Positions 1 to 8,917 of a stretch of DNA of 64,000 nt are shown here, piece after piece (positions within the stretch are counted from its first letter, which is position 1; each line of letters opens with the position of its first letter). This DNA is from JAGRKR01 sp041397725 (GTDB lineage: Bacteria; Pseudomonadota; Alphaproteobacteria; Rhizobiales; Hyphomicrobiaceae). Location: NCBI GenBank assembly GCA_041397725.1, contig JAWKVZ010000004.1, positions 62,001 to 126,000 on the forward strand. The letters run 5' to 3'. The position numbers and the translations under genes are program-made. The notes below the pieces were generated by a model. The model was not told the DNA's origin, did not search any database, and saw only the letters and a program-made list of their open reading frames with translations.

Positions 1-17
1 CCCTTGGTCGCGTCGGA

Positions 18-1058
18 CTACATGGTCTTCATGGCCTTGACGTGCGCCTGGAGCGCGTCGAACTCCGACTTCGGCATCGGCACGAGGCCATACTCGGCGA
101 GCGGGCCACTGGAGCCGATCATCTTGGCGGACGTGAAGAACTCGACGTACTCCTTGAGACCGGGGATCACACCGATGTGCGCCTTCTTCACGTAGAAGAA
201 GAGCGGACGGGACACCGGATACTTGCCGGTAGCGATGGTCTCGACCGAGGGCTTGATGCCGCTCATGGGGGCGACCTTCAGCTTGTCGGTGTTGTTCTCG
301 TAGAACGACAGGCCGAACACGCCGATGCCCTGCTTGTTGGACTGCAGCCGGGCGAGCGTCTCGGTGTAGTCGCCGTCGATATCGACCGAGGCACCGTCCT
401 TGCGGACCTGAATGCAGGCCTTGTCGGCCTTCTTCTTGTCCATGCCGCCCTTCATGAGCGCGGCGTGCCCACCAGCGGCCTTGCAGCCGGCGTGCAGCAC
501 CTTCTCCTCGAAGACCTCACGCGTGCCGTGCTTCTCGCCCGGAATGAAGGCGGCGATCTTCCAGGCCGGGAATGCCGGATTGACGTCCTTCCAGGTCTTG
601 GCGGTGTTCGGCATCATCTTGCCGTCCTTGCCGGGAACCTGTGCGGCGAGGGCGAGGTACCAATCCTTCGGCGTGAAGGCGAACGCCGGGCCCTTGACGT
701 CCGAGGCGAAGACGATGCCATCGTAGCCGAAGCGGATCTCGACGATGTCCTTGACGCCGGCCTTGGCGCAGGCCTCGCGCTCGGACTTGCGGATCGCGCG
801 CGACGAGTTGGCGATGTCGATCGTGTTGGCGCCGACGCCCTGGCAGAATTGCTTCAAGCCGGCAGACGAGCCACCGGACTCGACGACCGGCGTCTTGAGC
901 TTGCGGTAGGCCTTTCCGAACTGCTCGGCAACGATGTTGGCATACGGCAGAACTGTCGACGAGCCGGCGATCTTGACCTGGTCCCGGGCCTCGGCGGACG
1001 TGATCGTCATGGCGCCCGCTGCAACGGCAACGGCGACGCCGAGAATCTTGTGTCTCAC
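18..1058 (-). CDS. pstS: Phosphate ABC transporter periplasmic substrate-binding protein PstS
   Basis: This is the periplasmic phosphate-binding protein of the high-affinity Pst uptake system. A GTG start at 1058 is preferred over the longer in-frame ATG at 1151 because AGGGAGAG lies just upstream and the product then begins with a typical signal peptide (basic residues, an Ala/Val-rich core, cleavage near SAEA). The mature part carries PstS signatures: AGSSTVLPY near the N terminus, ESGGSSAGLKQF, and IDIANSSRAI, the phosphate-contacting loops of the family. The product is about 346 residues, normal for PstS. It lies downstream of the PhoR-like kinase on the same strand. The permease and ATPase genes pstCAB would be expected beyond the left edge. 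Family identity is secure; the exact start is likely but not proven. Confidence 0.93.
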   Translation of the reverse strand: MRHKILGVAVAVAAGAMTITSAEARDQVKIAGSSTVLPYANIVAEQFGKAYRKLKTPVVESGGSSAGLKQFCQGVGANTIDIANSSRAIRKSEREACAKAGVKDIVEIRFGYDGIVFASDVKGPAFAFTPKDWYLALAAQVPGKDGKMMPNTAKTWKDVNPAFPAWKIAAFIPGEKHGTREVFEEKVLHAGCKAAGGHAALMKGGMDKKKADKACIQVRKDGASVDIDGDYTETLARLQSNKQGIGVFGLSFYENNTDKLKVAPMSGIKPSVETIATGKYPVSRPLFFYVKKAHIGVIPGLKEYVEFFTSAKMIGSSGPLAEYGLVPMPKSEFDALQAHVKAMKTM

Positions 1059-1219
1059 AACGCTCTCCCTTGTGGTTTGCGCGCTACTGGCTGGAGTTCT
1101 CGGCCAACCCCGCAACAGCGCCGGCCGCTCCAACGCCCTTCTAGACCACACAGGACACGGTTTCGTGACACCTTAGAGCATTGATATAACGGAGTTTTCA
1201 GTCGCTCACCGGAGCGGGA

Positions 1220-2419
1220 CTAAGGCCGGGCCGCGTCGGCTGGCTCCACCGCATCGAGCACGACGGAGAAGGTCGACCCCTGGCCGACCTTGGAGTCGAT
1301 GTCGAGATCGCCGCGATGGCGATTGACGATGTGCTTGACGATCGCCAGGCCGAGCCCCGTGCCGCCCTTCTCCCGGCTGGAGGTGACGTTGACGCGGTAG
1401 AACCGCTCGGTCAGCCGCGGCAGATGCTCGGGGCTGATGCCCGGCCCGTCGTCGGCAATCGACAACCTGTAGCGGCGCGCGGTCTCCTTGCCCTGGCTGG
1501 CGGCAGCCCGCTCGCACACCAGCCGGATCGTGACGTGTCCACCGGGGCGGCCATACTTGATGCCGTTCTGCACCAGGTTCTGCACGACCTGGGTAAGCTC
1601 GTCGCGATCGCCCCGAACCCACGCCGCATCCGCGAGGCCAGCCATCTCGAGCGTGATCGAGGCCGCCGTCGCCACGGGCTCGAGCGATTGCACCACGTTG
1701 CGCGCCACCTCGGCCAGATCCGCAAGCGAGTTCGGCGGCAGATGGGCCCGCATTTCCACGCGACTGAGCGACAGCAGATCGTCGATGAGCCGGGTCATGC
1801 GCTCGCCCTGAGCCGCCATGATGGCAAGAAACCGCTCGCGCGCCTCCCGGTCCTCGCGCGCCGGGCCGCGCAGCGTGTCGATGAACCCCCGGAGTGACGC
1901 CAGCGGCGTCCTCAGCTCATGGCTGGCGTTGGCGACGAAATCCGCTCGCATGCGGTTGAGGCGATCCTCCTCGGTGCGGTCACGGAACGTCACGAGCAGC
2001 TTGGGCGCGGGGGGCGGCAGCGATGCCCCGCCCAGCCACGCCACGGTCGCCGTCATGTGACGCAGCGACGGACCGAGCACGAGGATCTCGACGGTGACGG
2101 GCTCGCGGCTCTCCTGCACCGTCTCGATGGCGTCGAGCAGCTCCGGATTCCGGCACATGATCGAAATGTGTTGGCCCGGGCGCACGCGGCCGAACAACGC
2201 TATGGACGGCGAATTGCATTGGCGCACGACGCCGGTGCGATCGACGACGACGACAGGCTCAGCGACGGCCTCAACGATGGCGCGCCACGTCGGCTCGGCG
2301 GACTCCGACTGAGCGGCAGGCCGCGCAGCGGGCGTCGCCGCAGGGACGCGCCGCCAGCGGCGCCCGAGCCTGCGCACCAGTCTGCGGAAACCTATGACGA
2401 GAGAGTCGAGCAGCGCCAT
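1220..2419 (-). CDS. phoR: PhoR-like phosphate-regulon sensor histidine kinase without a visible membrane anchor
   Basis: This histidine kinase probably phosphorylates PhoB when phosphate is scarce. From the ATG at 2419 (about 399 residues) the order is a basic amphipathic stretch (1-25), a PAS domain (about 45-150), HisKA with H-box HELRTPL (167-173), and an HATPase domain with N box NLVQNGIKYG and G boxes DDGPG and GTGLGLAI. It sits 161 bases upstream of pstS on the same strand, the usual alphaproteobacterial phoR-pst order. No hydrophobic transmembrane segment is visible, and a longer start at 2563 adds none. Most PhoR proteins have one or two N-terminal membrane helices, so this one may be cytosolic or peripherally attached. 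The kinase call is certain; the PhoR assignment rests on context. Confidence 0.87.
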   Translation of the reverse strand: MALLDSLVIGFRRLVRRLGRRWRRVPAATPAARPAAQSESAEPTWRAIVEAVAEPVVVVDRTGVVRQCNSPSIALFGRVRPGQHISIMCRNPELLDAIETVQESREPVTVEILVLGPSLRHMTATVAWLGGASLPPPAPKLLVTFRDRTEEDRLNRMRADFVANASHELRTPLASLRGFIDTLRGPAREDREARERFLAIMAAQGERMTRLIDDLLSLSRVEMRAHLPPNSLADLAEVARNVVQSLEPVATAASITLEMAGLADAAWVRGDRDELTQVVQNLVQNGIKYGRPGGHVTIRLVCERAAASQGKETARRYRLSIADDGPGISPEHLPRLTERFYRVNVTSSREKGGTGLGLAIVKHIVNRHRGDLDIDSKVGQGSTFSVVLDAVEPADAARP

Positions 2420-2611
2420 GACCTCGCGAACATCGTCGATCGTCGGCACATACCGGCGCGGCGCGGAGCACCGACGGCGGTTTGTCGTCCTGAGGGGCAG
2501 GATAGTGCGACGTGGGAGCCATGACCATTGCCAGGTCGCACGGCGATGTCCCAGTATACCCACTTATATTCACCGTTTCATGTCACTTCCGGTCGAGGAG
2601 CCCCGCCACGC

Positions 2612-3505
2612 ATGAGCAAGAAGAGCAAGACCGGCAAGAAGGGCGGCAGCCAGCAGCCCACGACATCTCTCGACGCCTTCGATCTGGACGACGAGGACCT
2701 GCCGCCGGCGGTCGAGGAGGGAGCGCTCGCGAGCGGCAACTACCCCTACGACAAGCGTATGAAGCGCGGCCCCTACGAGGAGGAGCTGCAGGCGCTGCAC
2801 ATCGAGCTGATGAAGCTTCAGAGCCACGTGCAGAAGACGGGCGAGCGCGTCGTTTGCGTCTTCGAAGGGCGCGATGCCGCCGGCAAGGGCTCGACGATCA
2901 AGCGCTTCATGCAGCACCTCAATCCCCGCCACGCTCGCGCCATCGCGCTCTCGAAGCCGACAGATGCCGAGCGCCGCCAGTGGTACTTCCAGCGCTACGC
3001 CGCGCATCTGCCGACCGCCGGAGACATCGTGCTCTTCGACCGCTCCTGGTACAACCGGGCCGGCGTCGAGCGCGTGATGGGCTTTTGCGACGCCGACCAG
3101 CTCGCCGACTTCCTCCGCGAGGCGCCCCAGTACGAGGGCATGCTCGTGCGCGACGGCATCCGCCTGTTCAAGTTCTATCTCACGATCGGCCGGGAGATGC
3201 AGCTCAAGCGCTTCCATGATCGCCGCCACGATCCCTTGAAGCAGTGGAAGCTGACGGATATCGACCTCGCCGCCATGAAGAAGTGGGATGACTACACGAA
3301 GGCCAAAGAGGACATCTTCCGCTTTACCCATACGCCGACATGCCCTTGGACCGTGATCCGCGCCAACGACAAGCGACGCACGCGGCTCAACGCGATCCGC
3401 GTGGTGCTCGCCGCCATCGACTACGACGGCAAGGACAAAGCCGTCGTCGGCGCGCCTGACCCGAAGATCGTCGGGGCCTCGCACGAGTTCTTCTACATGG
3501 GTTGA
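2612..3505 (+). CDS. ppk2: Polyphosphate kinase 2
   Basis: This is a PPK2-family enzyme that transfers phosphate between polyphosphate and nucleoside diphosphates in the cytosol. The ATG at 2612 is preceded by GAGGAG about 11 bases upstream, so it is chosen over the ATG at 2528. The 297-residue product has a Lys-rich N-terminal tail, a PPK2 Walker A motif EGRDAAGKGS (85-94) and the lid/Walker B region FDRSWYNRAGVERVMGFC. This is a single-domain enzyme of usual length. It diverges from the phoR-pstS pair across a spacer of about 190 bases, which places phosphate storage beside phosphate sensing. I did not find a convincing Pho box in the spacer. Confidence 0.93.
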   Translation: MSKKSKTGKKGGSQQPTTSLDAFDLDDEDLPPAVEEGALASGNYPYDKRMKRGPYEEELQALHIELMKLQSHVQKTGERVVCVFEGRDAAGKGSTIKRFMQHLNPRHARAIALSKPTDAERRQWYFQRYAAHLPTAGDIVLFDRSWYNRAGVERVMGFCDADQLADFLREAPQYEGMLVRDGIRLFKFYLTIGREMQLKRFHDRRHDPLKQWKLTDIDLAAMKKWDDYTKAKEDIFRFTHTPTCPWTVIRANDKRRTRLNAIRVVLAAIDYDGKDKAVVGAPDPKIVGASHEFFYMG

Positions 3506-3580
3506 CGTCGCCGCCGCTGCCGGTGGCCCTGGGAGCCGGCGCGCCGGATCGAGAGACGATACTGGAGAAGGCGCGGCGAC

Positions 3581-4417
3581 ATGACGAACCCGAACGATCG
3601 CTCGATTCTCGTCACGGGGGCATCCTCGGGCATCGGCCTCGCCTCGGCGCGGCTCCTCAAGAGCCGCGGCTGGCGCGTCCTGGCGACAGCGCGCAGGAGC
3701 GAGGATCTGGCCAGGCTCGCGGAGCAGGACGGCGTCGAGGCGCTGCCGCTCGAGCTCTCCGACCTCGCCTCCGTCGCCGCCTGCGCACGCGAGGCCCTGG
3801 AGCGCACCGAGGGGCGCCTTTACGCCATCTTCAACAACGCCGCCTATGGCCAGCCGGGCGCCGTCGAGGATCTGACGGCCGACGTCCTGCGTCGGCAACT
3901 CGAGGTGAACCTGATCGGCACACACGAGCTCACGCGCCTCGTCATCCCCGCCATGCGCGCGGCAGGGCGCGGCCGCATCGTGCAGTGCTCTTCGGTCCTG
4001 GGCGTCATGAGCGCGCCCTACCGCGGGGCCTATTGCGCCTCGAAGTTCGCGCTCGAAGGACTGAGCGACGCGCTCCGCCTCGAGCTTGCCGGCAGCGGCA
4101 TCGCCGTCGCGATCATCCAGCCGGGACCGATACGCACCGGCTTCGTCGCCCGCGCCCTCCAGGCTTTCCGCGCCAACATCGACATCACCGGGTCGCCGCA
4201 TCGCCGGACGTACGAGGCGCGCCTCGCCGCCATGGAGCGCGGCGGCAAGGAAGCCTTCAAGCTCGAGCCGGAGGCCGTCGCCCAAAGCCTCCTGCACGCT
4301 GTCGAAAGCAAGCGCCCACGCCTGCACTATCGCGTGACGGTGCCGGCTCGGGCCGCGCCTGTTCTCAAACGATTGCTGCCGGCACGGCTGCTCGACCGCA
4401 TCGCGATGCGCTCATGA
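3581..4417 (+). CDS. Short-chain dehydrogenase/reductase (SDR)
   Basis: This is a classical NAD(P)-dependent SDR of 278 residues with unknown substrate. The Rossmann motif TGASSGIG lies at about residues 12-19, followed by the NNAAYG structural motif and the catalytic region in which YCASK supplies the Tyr-x-x-x-Lys pair. The ATG at 3581 follows a GGAGAAGG sequence. The last six bases overlap the end of convergent rlmH. It follows ppk2 by 75 bases on the same strand and may be cotranscribed, but no pathway link is evident. Confidence 0.88.
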   Translation: MTNPNDRSILVTGASSGIGLASARLLKSRGWRVLATARRSEDLARLAEQDGVEALPLELSDLASVAACAREALERTEGRLYAIFNNAAYGQPGAVEDLTADVLRRQLEVNLIGTHELTRLVIPAMRAAGRGRIVQCSSVLGVMSAPYRGAYCASKFALEGLSDALRLELAGSGIAVAIIQPGPIRTGFVARALQAFRANIDITGSPHRRTYEARLAAMERGGKEAFKLEPEAVAQSLLHAVESKRPRLHYRVTVPARAAPVLKRLLPARLLDRIAMRS

Positions 4418-4894
4418 GCGGTGATAGGGATGGCCGGCCATGATGGTCGCGGCGCGATAGAACTGCTCGACCAGGAGAACGCGCGCAAGTCCGTGCGGGA
4501 ACGTCATCGCACCCAGCGAGAGGGTGAGACGGGCGCTCTCGCGCACCGCCGGGCCGTGACCATCCGGCCCGCCGAGCAGAAAGGCGACGTCGCCGCCGAT
4601 GCGGTCGCGCTGCTCGCCGAGCCAGGCCGCGAAGGTCTCGCTGCTCATCACCTTTCCCGTCTCGTCCAGCGCAACGCGCAATGCCGCGCCATCGCTCGCC
4701 TCGACGAGACGACGCGCCTCGTCCGCAGCGCGCGCAGTGGCGTTGTCCGCCCTGCTTTCGGCGATCTCCTTCAGGCTGACCGGCTTCAGTCCGAGGCCCC
4801 GGCCAAGGCCGTCATAGCGCCCGACATAGCGGCGATAGAGCTCGCGCTCCGGTCCGTCCTTCAAACGCCCGACGGCGGCAATGACAATTCGCAT
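4412..4894 (-). CDS. rlmH: 23S rRNA pseudouridine(1915) N3-methyltransferase RlmH
   Basis: RlmH methylates pseudouridine 1915 in helix 69 of 23S rRNA, using S-adenosylmethionine. The 160-residue length is typical. The C-terminal SPOUT knot carries FLLGGPDGHG and LSLGAMTFPHGLARVLLVEQ, and the protein ends with the conserved segment AGHPYHR. It closes the minus-strand run obgE-proB-proA-nadD-rsfS-rlmH, a standard gene order in this bacterial group. Its stop region overlaps the convergent SDR by six bases. Confidence 0.95.
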   Translation of the reverse strand: MRIVIAAVGRLKDGPERELYRRYVGRYDGLGRGLGLKPVSLKEIAESRADNATARAADEARRLVEASDGAALRVALDETGKVMSSETFAAWLGEQRDRIGGDVAFLLGGPDGHGPAVRESARLTLSLGAMTFPHGLARVLLVEQFYRAATIMAGHPYHRS

Positions 4895-5008
4895 GGGTCC
4901 GTCCCTCGCCGCGCGTCGCTACGACAACGGCACGCGCGCTCGCGAACCGCGGGACGCGGCAGGCGAAATACGGCTGCTCGTCAGCCCTGGCCTGGGGCCG
5001 ACCGCCGA

Positions 5009-5419
5009 TCAGTTCGCGACGGCGTCGGCCGGCCGGTCGGCAAGCCACATCTTCTCGAGATTGTAGAACTCACGAACCTCGGGCCGGAACACGTGGACGA
5101 CGATGTCTCCGGTATCGATCAGAACCCAATCACAGTTGGCCATGCCCTCCAGGCGGACGCGACCGCAGCCGGCCTCCTTGAGCTTGCGCTGAACCTGCTC
5201 GGCAATGGCACCGACGTGTCGGTCGGATCGGCCGCTGGCGACCACCATGTAGTCGCCGATAGCGGACTTTCCCTTGAGATCGATGGTGACGATCTCCTCG
5301 GCCTTGGCATCGTCGAGCCAGCCTCTGATCCGGTTGAGTAGCTCTTCAGGGTCGTGTTGCTTGGACACGAGCTCTCCGGGAGGCGTACCACGCCGGGCCG
5401 CCTCATGCGCCGTTCGCAT
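5009..5419 (-). CDS. rsfS: Ribosome silencing factor RsfS
   Basis: RsfS (YbeB/Iojap family) binds uL14 on the 50S subunit and blocks subunit joining in stationary phase or starvation. The 136-residue product has the family core, with EEIVTIDLKGKSAIGDYMVVASG followed by the segments RHVGAIA and WVLIDTGDIVVHVF. The ATG at 5419 has AAGGAAA about 11 bases upstream. A GTG at codon 18 also has a purine-rich GGAGAG very close to it, so the true N terminus could be 17 residues shorter. It lies between nadD and rlmH, as in most relatives. Confidence 0.94.
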   Translation of the reverse strand: MRTAHEAARRGTPPGELVSKQHDPEELLNRIRGWLDDAKAEEIVTIDLKGKSAIGDYMVVASGRSDRHVGAIAEQVQRKLKEAGCGRVRLEGMANCDWVLIDTGDIVVHVFRPEVREFYNLEKMWLADRPADAVAN

Positions 5420-5675
5420 CTTGTCGTGAGTTTCCTTTCATCGTTTCTCGATCAGCAGCGATCCATGACCGCAGCCAGCGGCGCCAGCTTCGGTCTTGCC
5501 GCGCGTCCCGACCGCCGGCCGCGACGCGCAACACAAATGATATCCGCGCCGGTCGCGTGATTTCAATACCTTATCGCAATGGTCAGGCCAGCTTGGCCCG
5601 CCTCCCCTCGCGCCGTTAAGGCCCGGAAATCACGAGAGATCGCGGCCCGCATGGCGGCGCGACGGCCAGACGCGG

Positions 5676-6350
5676 TCAACGGTGTGTCTCGCCGGCATCG
5701 GCGAGGCCGCGCGAGCGCAACAACGTCGAGGAGAGTGGACAGAGCGGCCCGGTGAGAAAGCACCAGGCCGGCGCCCGGCTGGTTGCCAGCGTCGCCGCCC
5801 GCTGCTCCGGCAGTCGCGCCGCGGCAAAGGCCCTAGCGGCCGGAGAGGCCAGCGCAGGCAGGCGCCAGCCGGGCCGGTCGAGAACGGCGATGGGCATCAA
5901 CCCGAAGATGTCGCGCCACCAGCGCCAGCGATGGAAACCGGCGAGATTGTCGGCCCCCATCAGCCAGACGAAGTGCGTTCGCGGCTGCCGCAGCCGCACG
6001 TGAGCCAGCGTCGCGGCGGTAAACGGGGTCGGCAACGCAGCCTCGAAGCCCGTCGGCACGATCCGCGGATCACGCGCCAGGGCACGCGCCATGGCGATGC
6101 GCGTCGCCACGTCCGGCAGGTGGCCGCGCTCCTTGAGAGGATTGCCGGGGCTGACGATCCACCAGACGCGATCGAGACGCAGTCGGGCGAGCGCGATCAG
6201 GCTGATCTCGAGATGCCCGAGGTGCGGTGGATTGAACGAGCCACCCATCAGGCCGATGCGCTGATGAGCCGACGCCAGCGGTGCGCGCACGGCGAGGCTG
6301 CCGAACCGCACCGGTGCACTACGGGCGGCAGAGGCGCGCGGGGACCTCAC
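5676..6350 (-). CDS. nadD: Nicotinate-nucleotide adenylyltransferase NadD
   Basis: NadD converts nicotinate mononucleotide and ATP to deamido-NAD in NAD biosynthesis. The nucleotidyltransferase motif GGSFNPPHLGH lies at about residues 36-46. The second signature, SSTLLRSRG, which corresponds to the ISST(x)IR motif, is near the C terminus. The open frame starts with GTG at 6350. The roughly 30 residues before the first motif are low in complexity, so an internal start is possible. Forty-nine bases separate it from upstream proA. Confidence 0.94.
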   Translation of the reverse strand: MRSPRASAARSAPVRFGSLAVRAPLASAHQRIGLMGGSFNPPHLGHLEISLIALARLRLDRVWWIVSPGNPLKERGHLPDVATRIAMARALARDPRIVPTGFEAALPTPFTAATLAHVRLRQPRTHFVWLMGADNLAGFHRWRWWRDIFGLMPIAVLDRPGWRLPALASPAARAFAAARLPEQRAATLATSRAPAWCFLTGPLCPLSSTLLRSRGLADAGETHR

Positions 6351-6402
6351 GGCACGGACCTGTCGCTGTAAACGCCCGATCCGGCAATCCGCACGCGCGT
6401 GG

Positions 6403-7719
6403 TCACTTGGGCCTCGTCTGCCCGCTGCCGCGCACGACGTACTTGAAGCTCGTCAACTGCTCGACCCCGACGGGCCCGCGCGCATGCATCTTGCCGGTGG
6501 CGATGCCGATTTCGGCTCCCATGCCGAACTCGCCACCGTCCGCGAATTGAGTGGACGCATTCCAGAGCACGATCGCGGAGTCGACGCGCGCAAGAAACCG
6601 CTCGGCCGCCTGCGCATCCTCGGTGACGATCGCGTCGGTATGCTGCGAGCCGTAGCGTGCGATATGCCGGATGGCTCCGTCCACACCGTCAACCAGCCCC
6701 ACTGTGATGATGGCGTCGAGATATTCGGTCGACCAGTCCGCCTCCTTCGCCGGCACCACGCGCGGGTCGATCCTGCCGGCCGCCGCGTCGCCGCGCACCT
6801 CGCAGCCGGCCTCCAGCAGCGCGGCGACCAATGGCGCCAGCAACCGCTCGGCGCCTGCCTTGTCGACGATCAGCGTCTCGGCAGCCCCGCAGATGCCCGT
6901 TCGGCGCATCTTGGCGTTGACGACAACGTCCCGCGCCATGTCGAGGCTTGCGGCCTTGTCGACATAAACGTGACAGATGCCTTCCAGGTGCGCGAAGACG
7001 GGAACGCGCGCCTCCTCCTGCACGCGCGCCACGAGGCTCTTGCCCCCGCGCGGCACGATCACGTCGATGGTGCCGCCGAGCCCCTTGAGCATCAGGCCCA
7101 CGGCCTCGCGATCGCCGGTCGGCACGATCTGGATGGCGGCATCGGGCAGGCCGGCCGCAGCGAGACCCTTGGCCATCGCATCGCGTATGGCGAGGCTCGA
7201 GGCGAGACTGTCGGAGCCGCCGCGCAGGATGACGGCATTGCCGGACTTGAGACACAGCGCACCGGCATCGGCGGTAACATTCGGGCGGCTCTCGTAGATG
7301 ATGCCGATGACACCGAGCGGCACGCGAACGCGCTGGATGACCAGGCCATTGGGCCGCGTCCACTCGGCCATAATCTCGCCGACCGGATCGGCCAGGGCCG
7401 CAACCTGCTCGACGCCGGCCGCCATGGCCTCGATCCGGGCGGCGTCCAGTGATAGCCGATCGATGAATGCAGCCGGCCGGCCAGCCGCGCGCGCCTTGGC
7501 GACGTCGAGCGCATTGGCGGCGCAGATCGCCTCCACGTCGCCCCGGATGGCGGCAGCGGCGGCCGACAGCGCCGCGTTCTTGGCTTGCGTGGTGGCGAGC
7601 GCCAGCTCTGCGGCGGCTTCACGCGCCGCACGGCCGAGCCTGCCCATGAGCGCGCCGACATCCCCGTCGGCGGCGGTCTCTCGGCGCGTGGCCTCGGCTC
7701 TCTGCTCGGCGCCGCTCAT
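6403..7719 (-). CDS. proA: Gamma-glutamyl phosphate reductase ProA
   Basis: ProA reduces gamma-glutamyl phosphate to glutamate-5-semialdehyde, the second step of proline synthesis. From the ATG at 7719 it encodes 438 residues, the normal length. The frame stays open much further upstream, but that extension is only a shadow of proB. Visible signatures are the cofactor region YESRPNVTADA and the catalytic cysteine in RRTGICGAAETL. The start overlaps the proB stop as ATGA (7716-7719), implying translational coupling so that the unstable intermediate is made and used together. Confidence 0.96.
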   Translation of the reverse strand: MSGAEQRAEATRRETAADGDVGALMGRLGRAAREAAAELALATTQAKNAALSAAAAAIRGDVEAICAANALDVAKARAAGRPAAFIDRLSLDAARIEAMAAGVEQVAALADPVGEIMAEWTRPNGLVIQRVRVPLGVIGIIYESRPNVTADAGALCLKSGNAVILRGGSDSLASSLAIRDAMAKGLAAAGLPDAAIQIVPTGDREAVGLMLKGLGGTIDVIVPRGGKSLVARVQEEARVPVFAHLEGICHVYVDKAASLDMARDVVVNAKMRRTGICGAAETLIVDKAGAERLLAPLVAALLEAGCEVRGDAAAGRIDPRVVPAKEADWSTEYLDAIITVGLVDGVDGAIRHIARYGSQHTDAIVTEDAQAAERFLARVDSAIVLWNASTQFADGGEFGMGAEIGIATGKMHARGPVGVEQLTSFKYVVRGSGQTRPK

Positions 7720-8885
7720 ATCTCTCGCGTCCTGTTCATGGCCATGTCGTCGCGATGCACAATCTCGTCCCGCCCCTTGTAGCCGAGAATGCGCTCGATC
7801 TCGCTGCTCTTGCGCCCGATGATACGCTCCGCATCCTCGCGTGCATAGGCGGCGAGGCCGCGGCCGAGCTCGCGCCCGTCGGCGCTGCGGATGATCACGC
7901 AATCGCCGCGGTCGAAGCTGCCATCGATACGCGAAACACCGGCCGGCAGCAGACTGCGCCCCTGCCCGAGCGCCTGCTCGGCACCGGCATCGACGACGAC
8001 GACGCCACGCGGCTCGAGCTTGCCGGAGATCCAGCGCTTGCGGGCTGCAACCGGATCGGACGGCGCGATGAACCAAGTGCACGGGGCGCCGCTGGCGATG
8101 GCCCTGAGCGGGTGCATCACCTTGCCGGAGGCGATGACCATGTTGGTGCCGGCGGCGAGCGCGATTTTGCCGGCCTCGATCTTGGTCACCATGCCGCCCT
8201 TGGACAGCTCCGTGCCGGCGTCGCCCGCCATGGCCTCGATCTCCGGCGTGATGGCCCGCACCTCCTCGATCCGCTTCGCCTTGGCGTCGAGGGCCGGCGG
8301 CGCCGTGTAGAGGCCGTCGATATCGGACAGCAGCGCCAGGCAATCCGCGCTCATCATCGAGGCGACGCGGGCCGACAGGCGATCGTTGTCGCCGTAGCGG
8401 ATCTCGGTGGTCGCCACCGTATCGTTCTCGTTGACGACCGGAATGGCGCCGAGCCGCAACAGCGTCGCGATGGTACCGCGGGCGTTGAGGTACTTGCGCC
8501 GCTCCTCGGTGTCGCCGAGCGTCAACAGCACCTGGGCGACGATCAGTCCGCGGGCGCGAAAAATCTCCTGGTAGGCATGGGCCAGGCCGATCTGACCGGC
8601 GGCGGCCGCTGCCTGGCTCTCCTCGAGCTTCAGCGGTCCCTTGGGCAGGCCGAGCACGTGCCGGCCGATGGCGATGGCGCCGGAGGAGACGATGATCACC
8701 TCGCGGCCGTCGCGGCTCAGCTCGGCGATGTCGTCAGCGAGCGAGGCCAGCCATGCCGCCTTGAGGCCGCCGGTGGCGCGATCAGCCAGAAGCGCAGAGC
8801 CGATCTTCACTACGATGCGCCTTGCCTCTCGCCATTCGCGACGGGCCGACGTGGCAGTCGTCTTCGTTTCCATCTCGGACACCAT
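7716..8885 (-). CDS. proB: Glutamate 5-kinase ProB
   Basis: ProB phosphorylates glutamate and is the feedback-inhibited entry step of proline synthesis. The product (about 389 residues from the ATG at 8885; an ATG at 8873 is also possible) has an amino-acid kinase domain beginning with VVKIGSALL, the loops IIVSSGAIAIG and VNENDTVAT, and a C-terminal PUA domain (about residues 290-375). No strong Shine-Dalgarno marks either start. It overlaps proA by four bases. Confidence 0.95.
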   Translation of the reverse strand: MVSEMETKTTATSARREWREARRIVVKIGSALLADRATGGLKAAWLASLADDIAELSRDGREVIIVSSGAIAIGRHVLGLPKGPLKLEESQAAAAAGQIGLAHAYQEIFRARGLIVAQVLLTLGDTEERRKYLNARGTIATLLRLGAIPVVNENDTVATTEIRYGDNDRLSARVASMMSADCLALLSDIDGLYTAPPALDAKAKRIEEVRAITPEIEAMAGDAGTELSKGGMVTKIEAGKIALAAGTNMVIASGKVMHPLRAIASGAPCTWFIAPSDPVAARKRWISGKLEPRGVVVVDAGAEQALGQGRSLLPAGVSRIDGSFDRGDCVIIRSADGRELGRGLAAYAREDAERIIGRKSSEIERILGYKGRDEIVHRDDMAMNRTREI

Positions 8886-8917
8886 TGCGAGCCGGGGTGT
8901 GCAGTGCTGGCCGCAAG

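Noticed and set aside
42..1184. Long open frame opposite pstS (380 codons)
   Set aside because: Its composition is Arg/Leu/Asp-biased, it has no family motifs, and it lies opposite a clear pstS. It is a GC-rich antisense shadow.
1059..1219. Possible Pho box upstream of pstS
   Set aside because: Two TGTC half-sites occur on the minus strand, but they are 13 bases apart instead of the expected 11 and the flanks do not match.
2570..4327. Long minus-strand open frame (585 codons) opposite ppk2 and the SDR gene
   Set aside because: It covers two well-supported genes on the other strand and has shadow-type composition with no recognisable domain.
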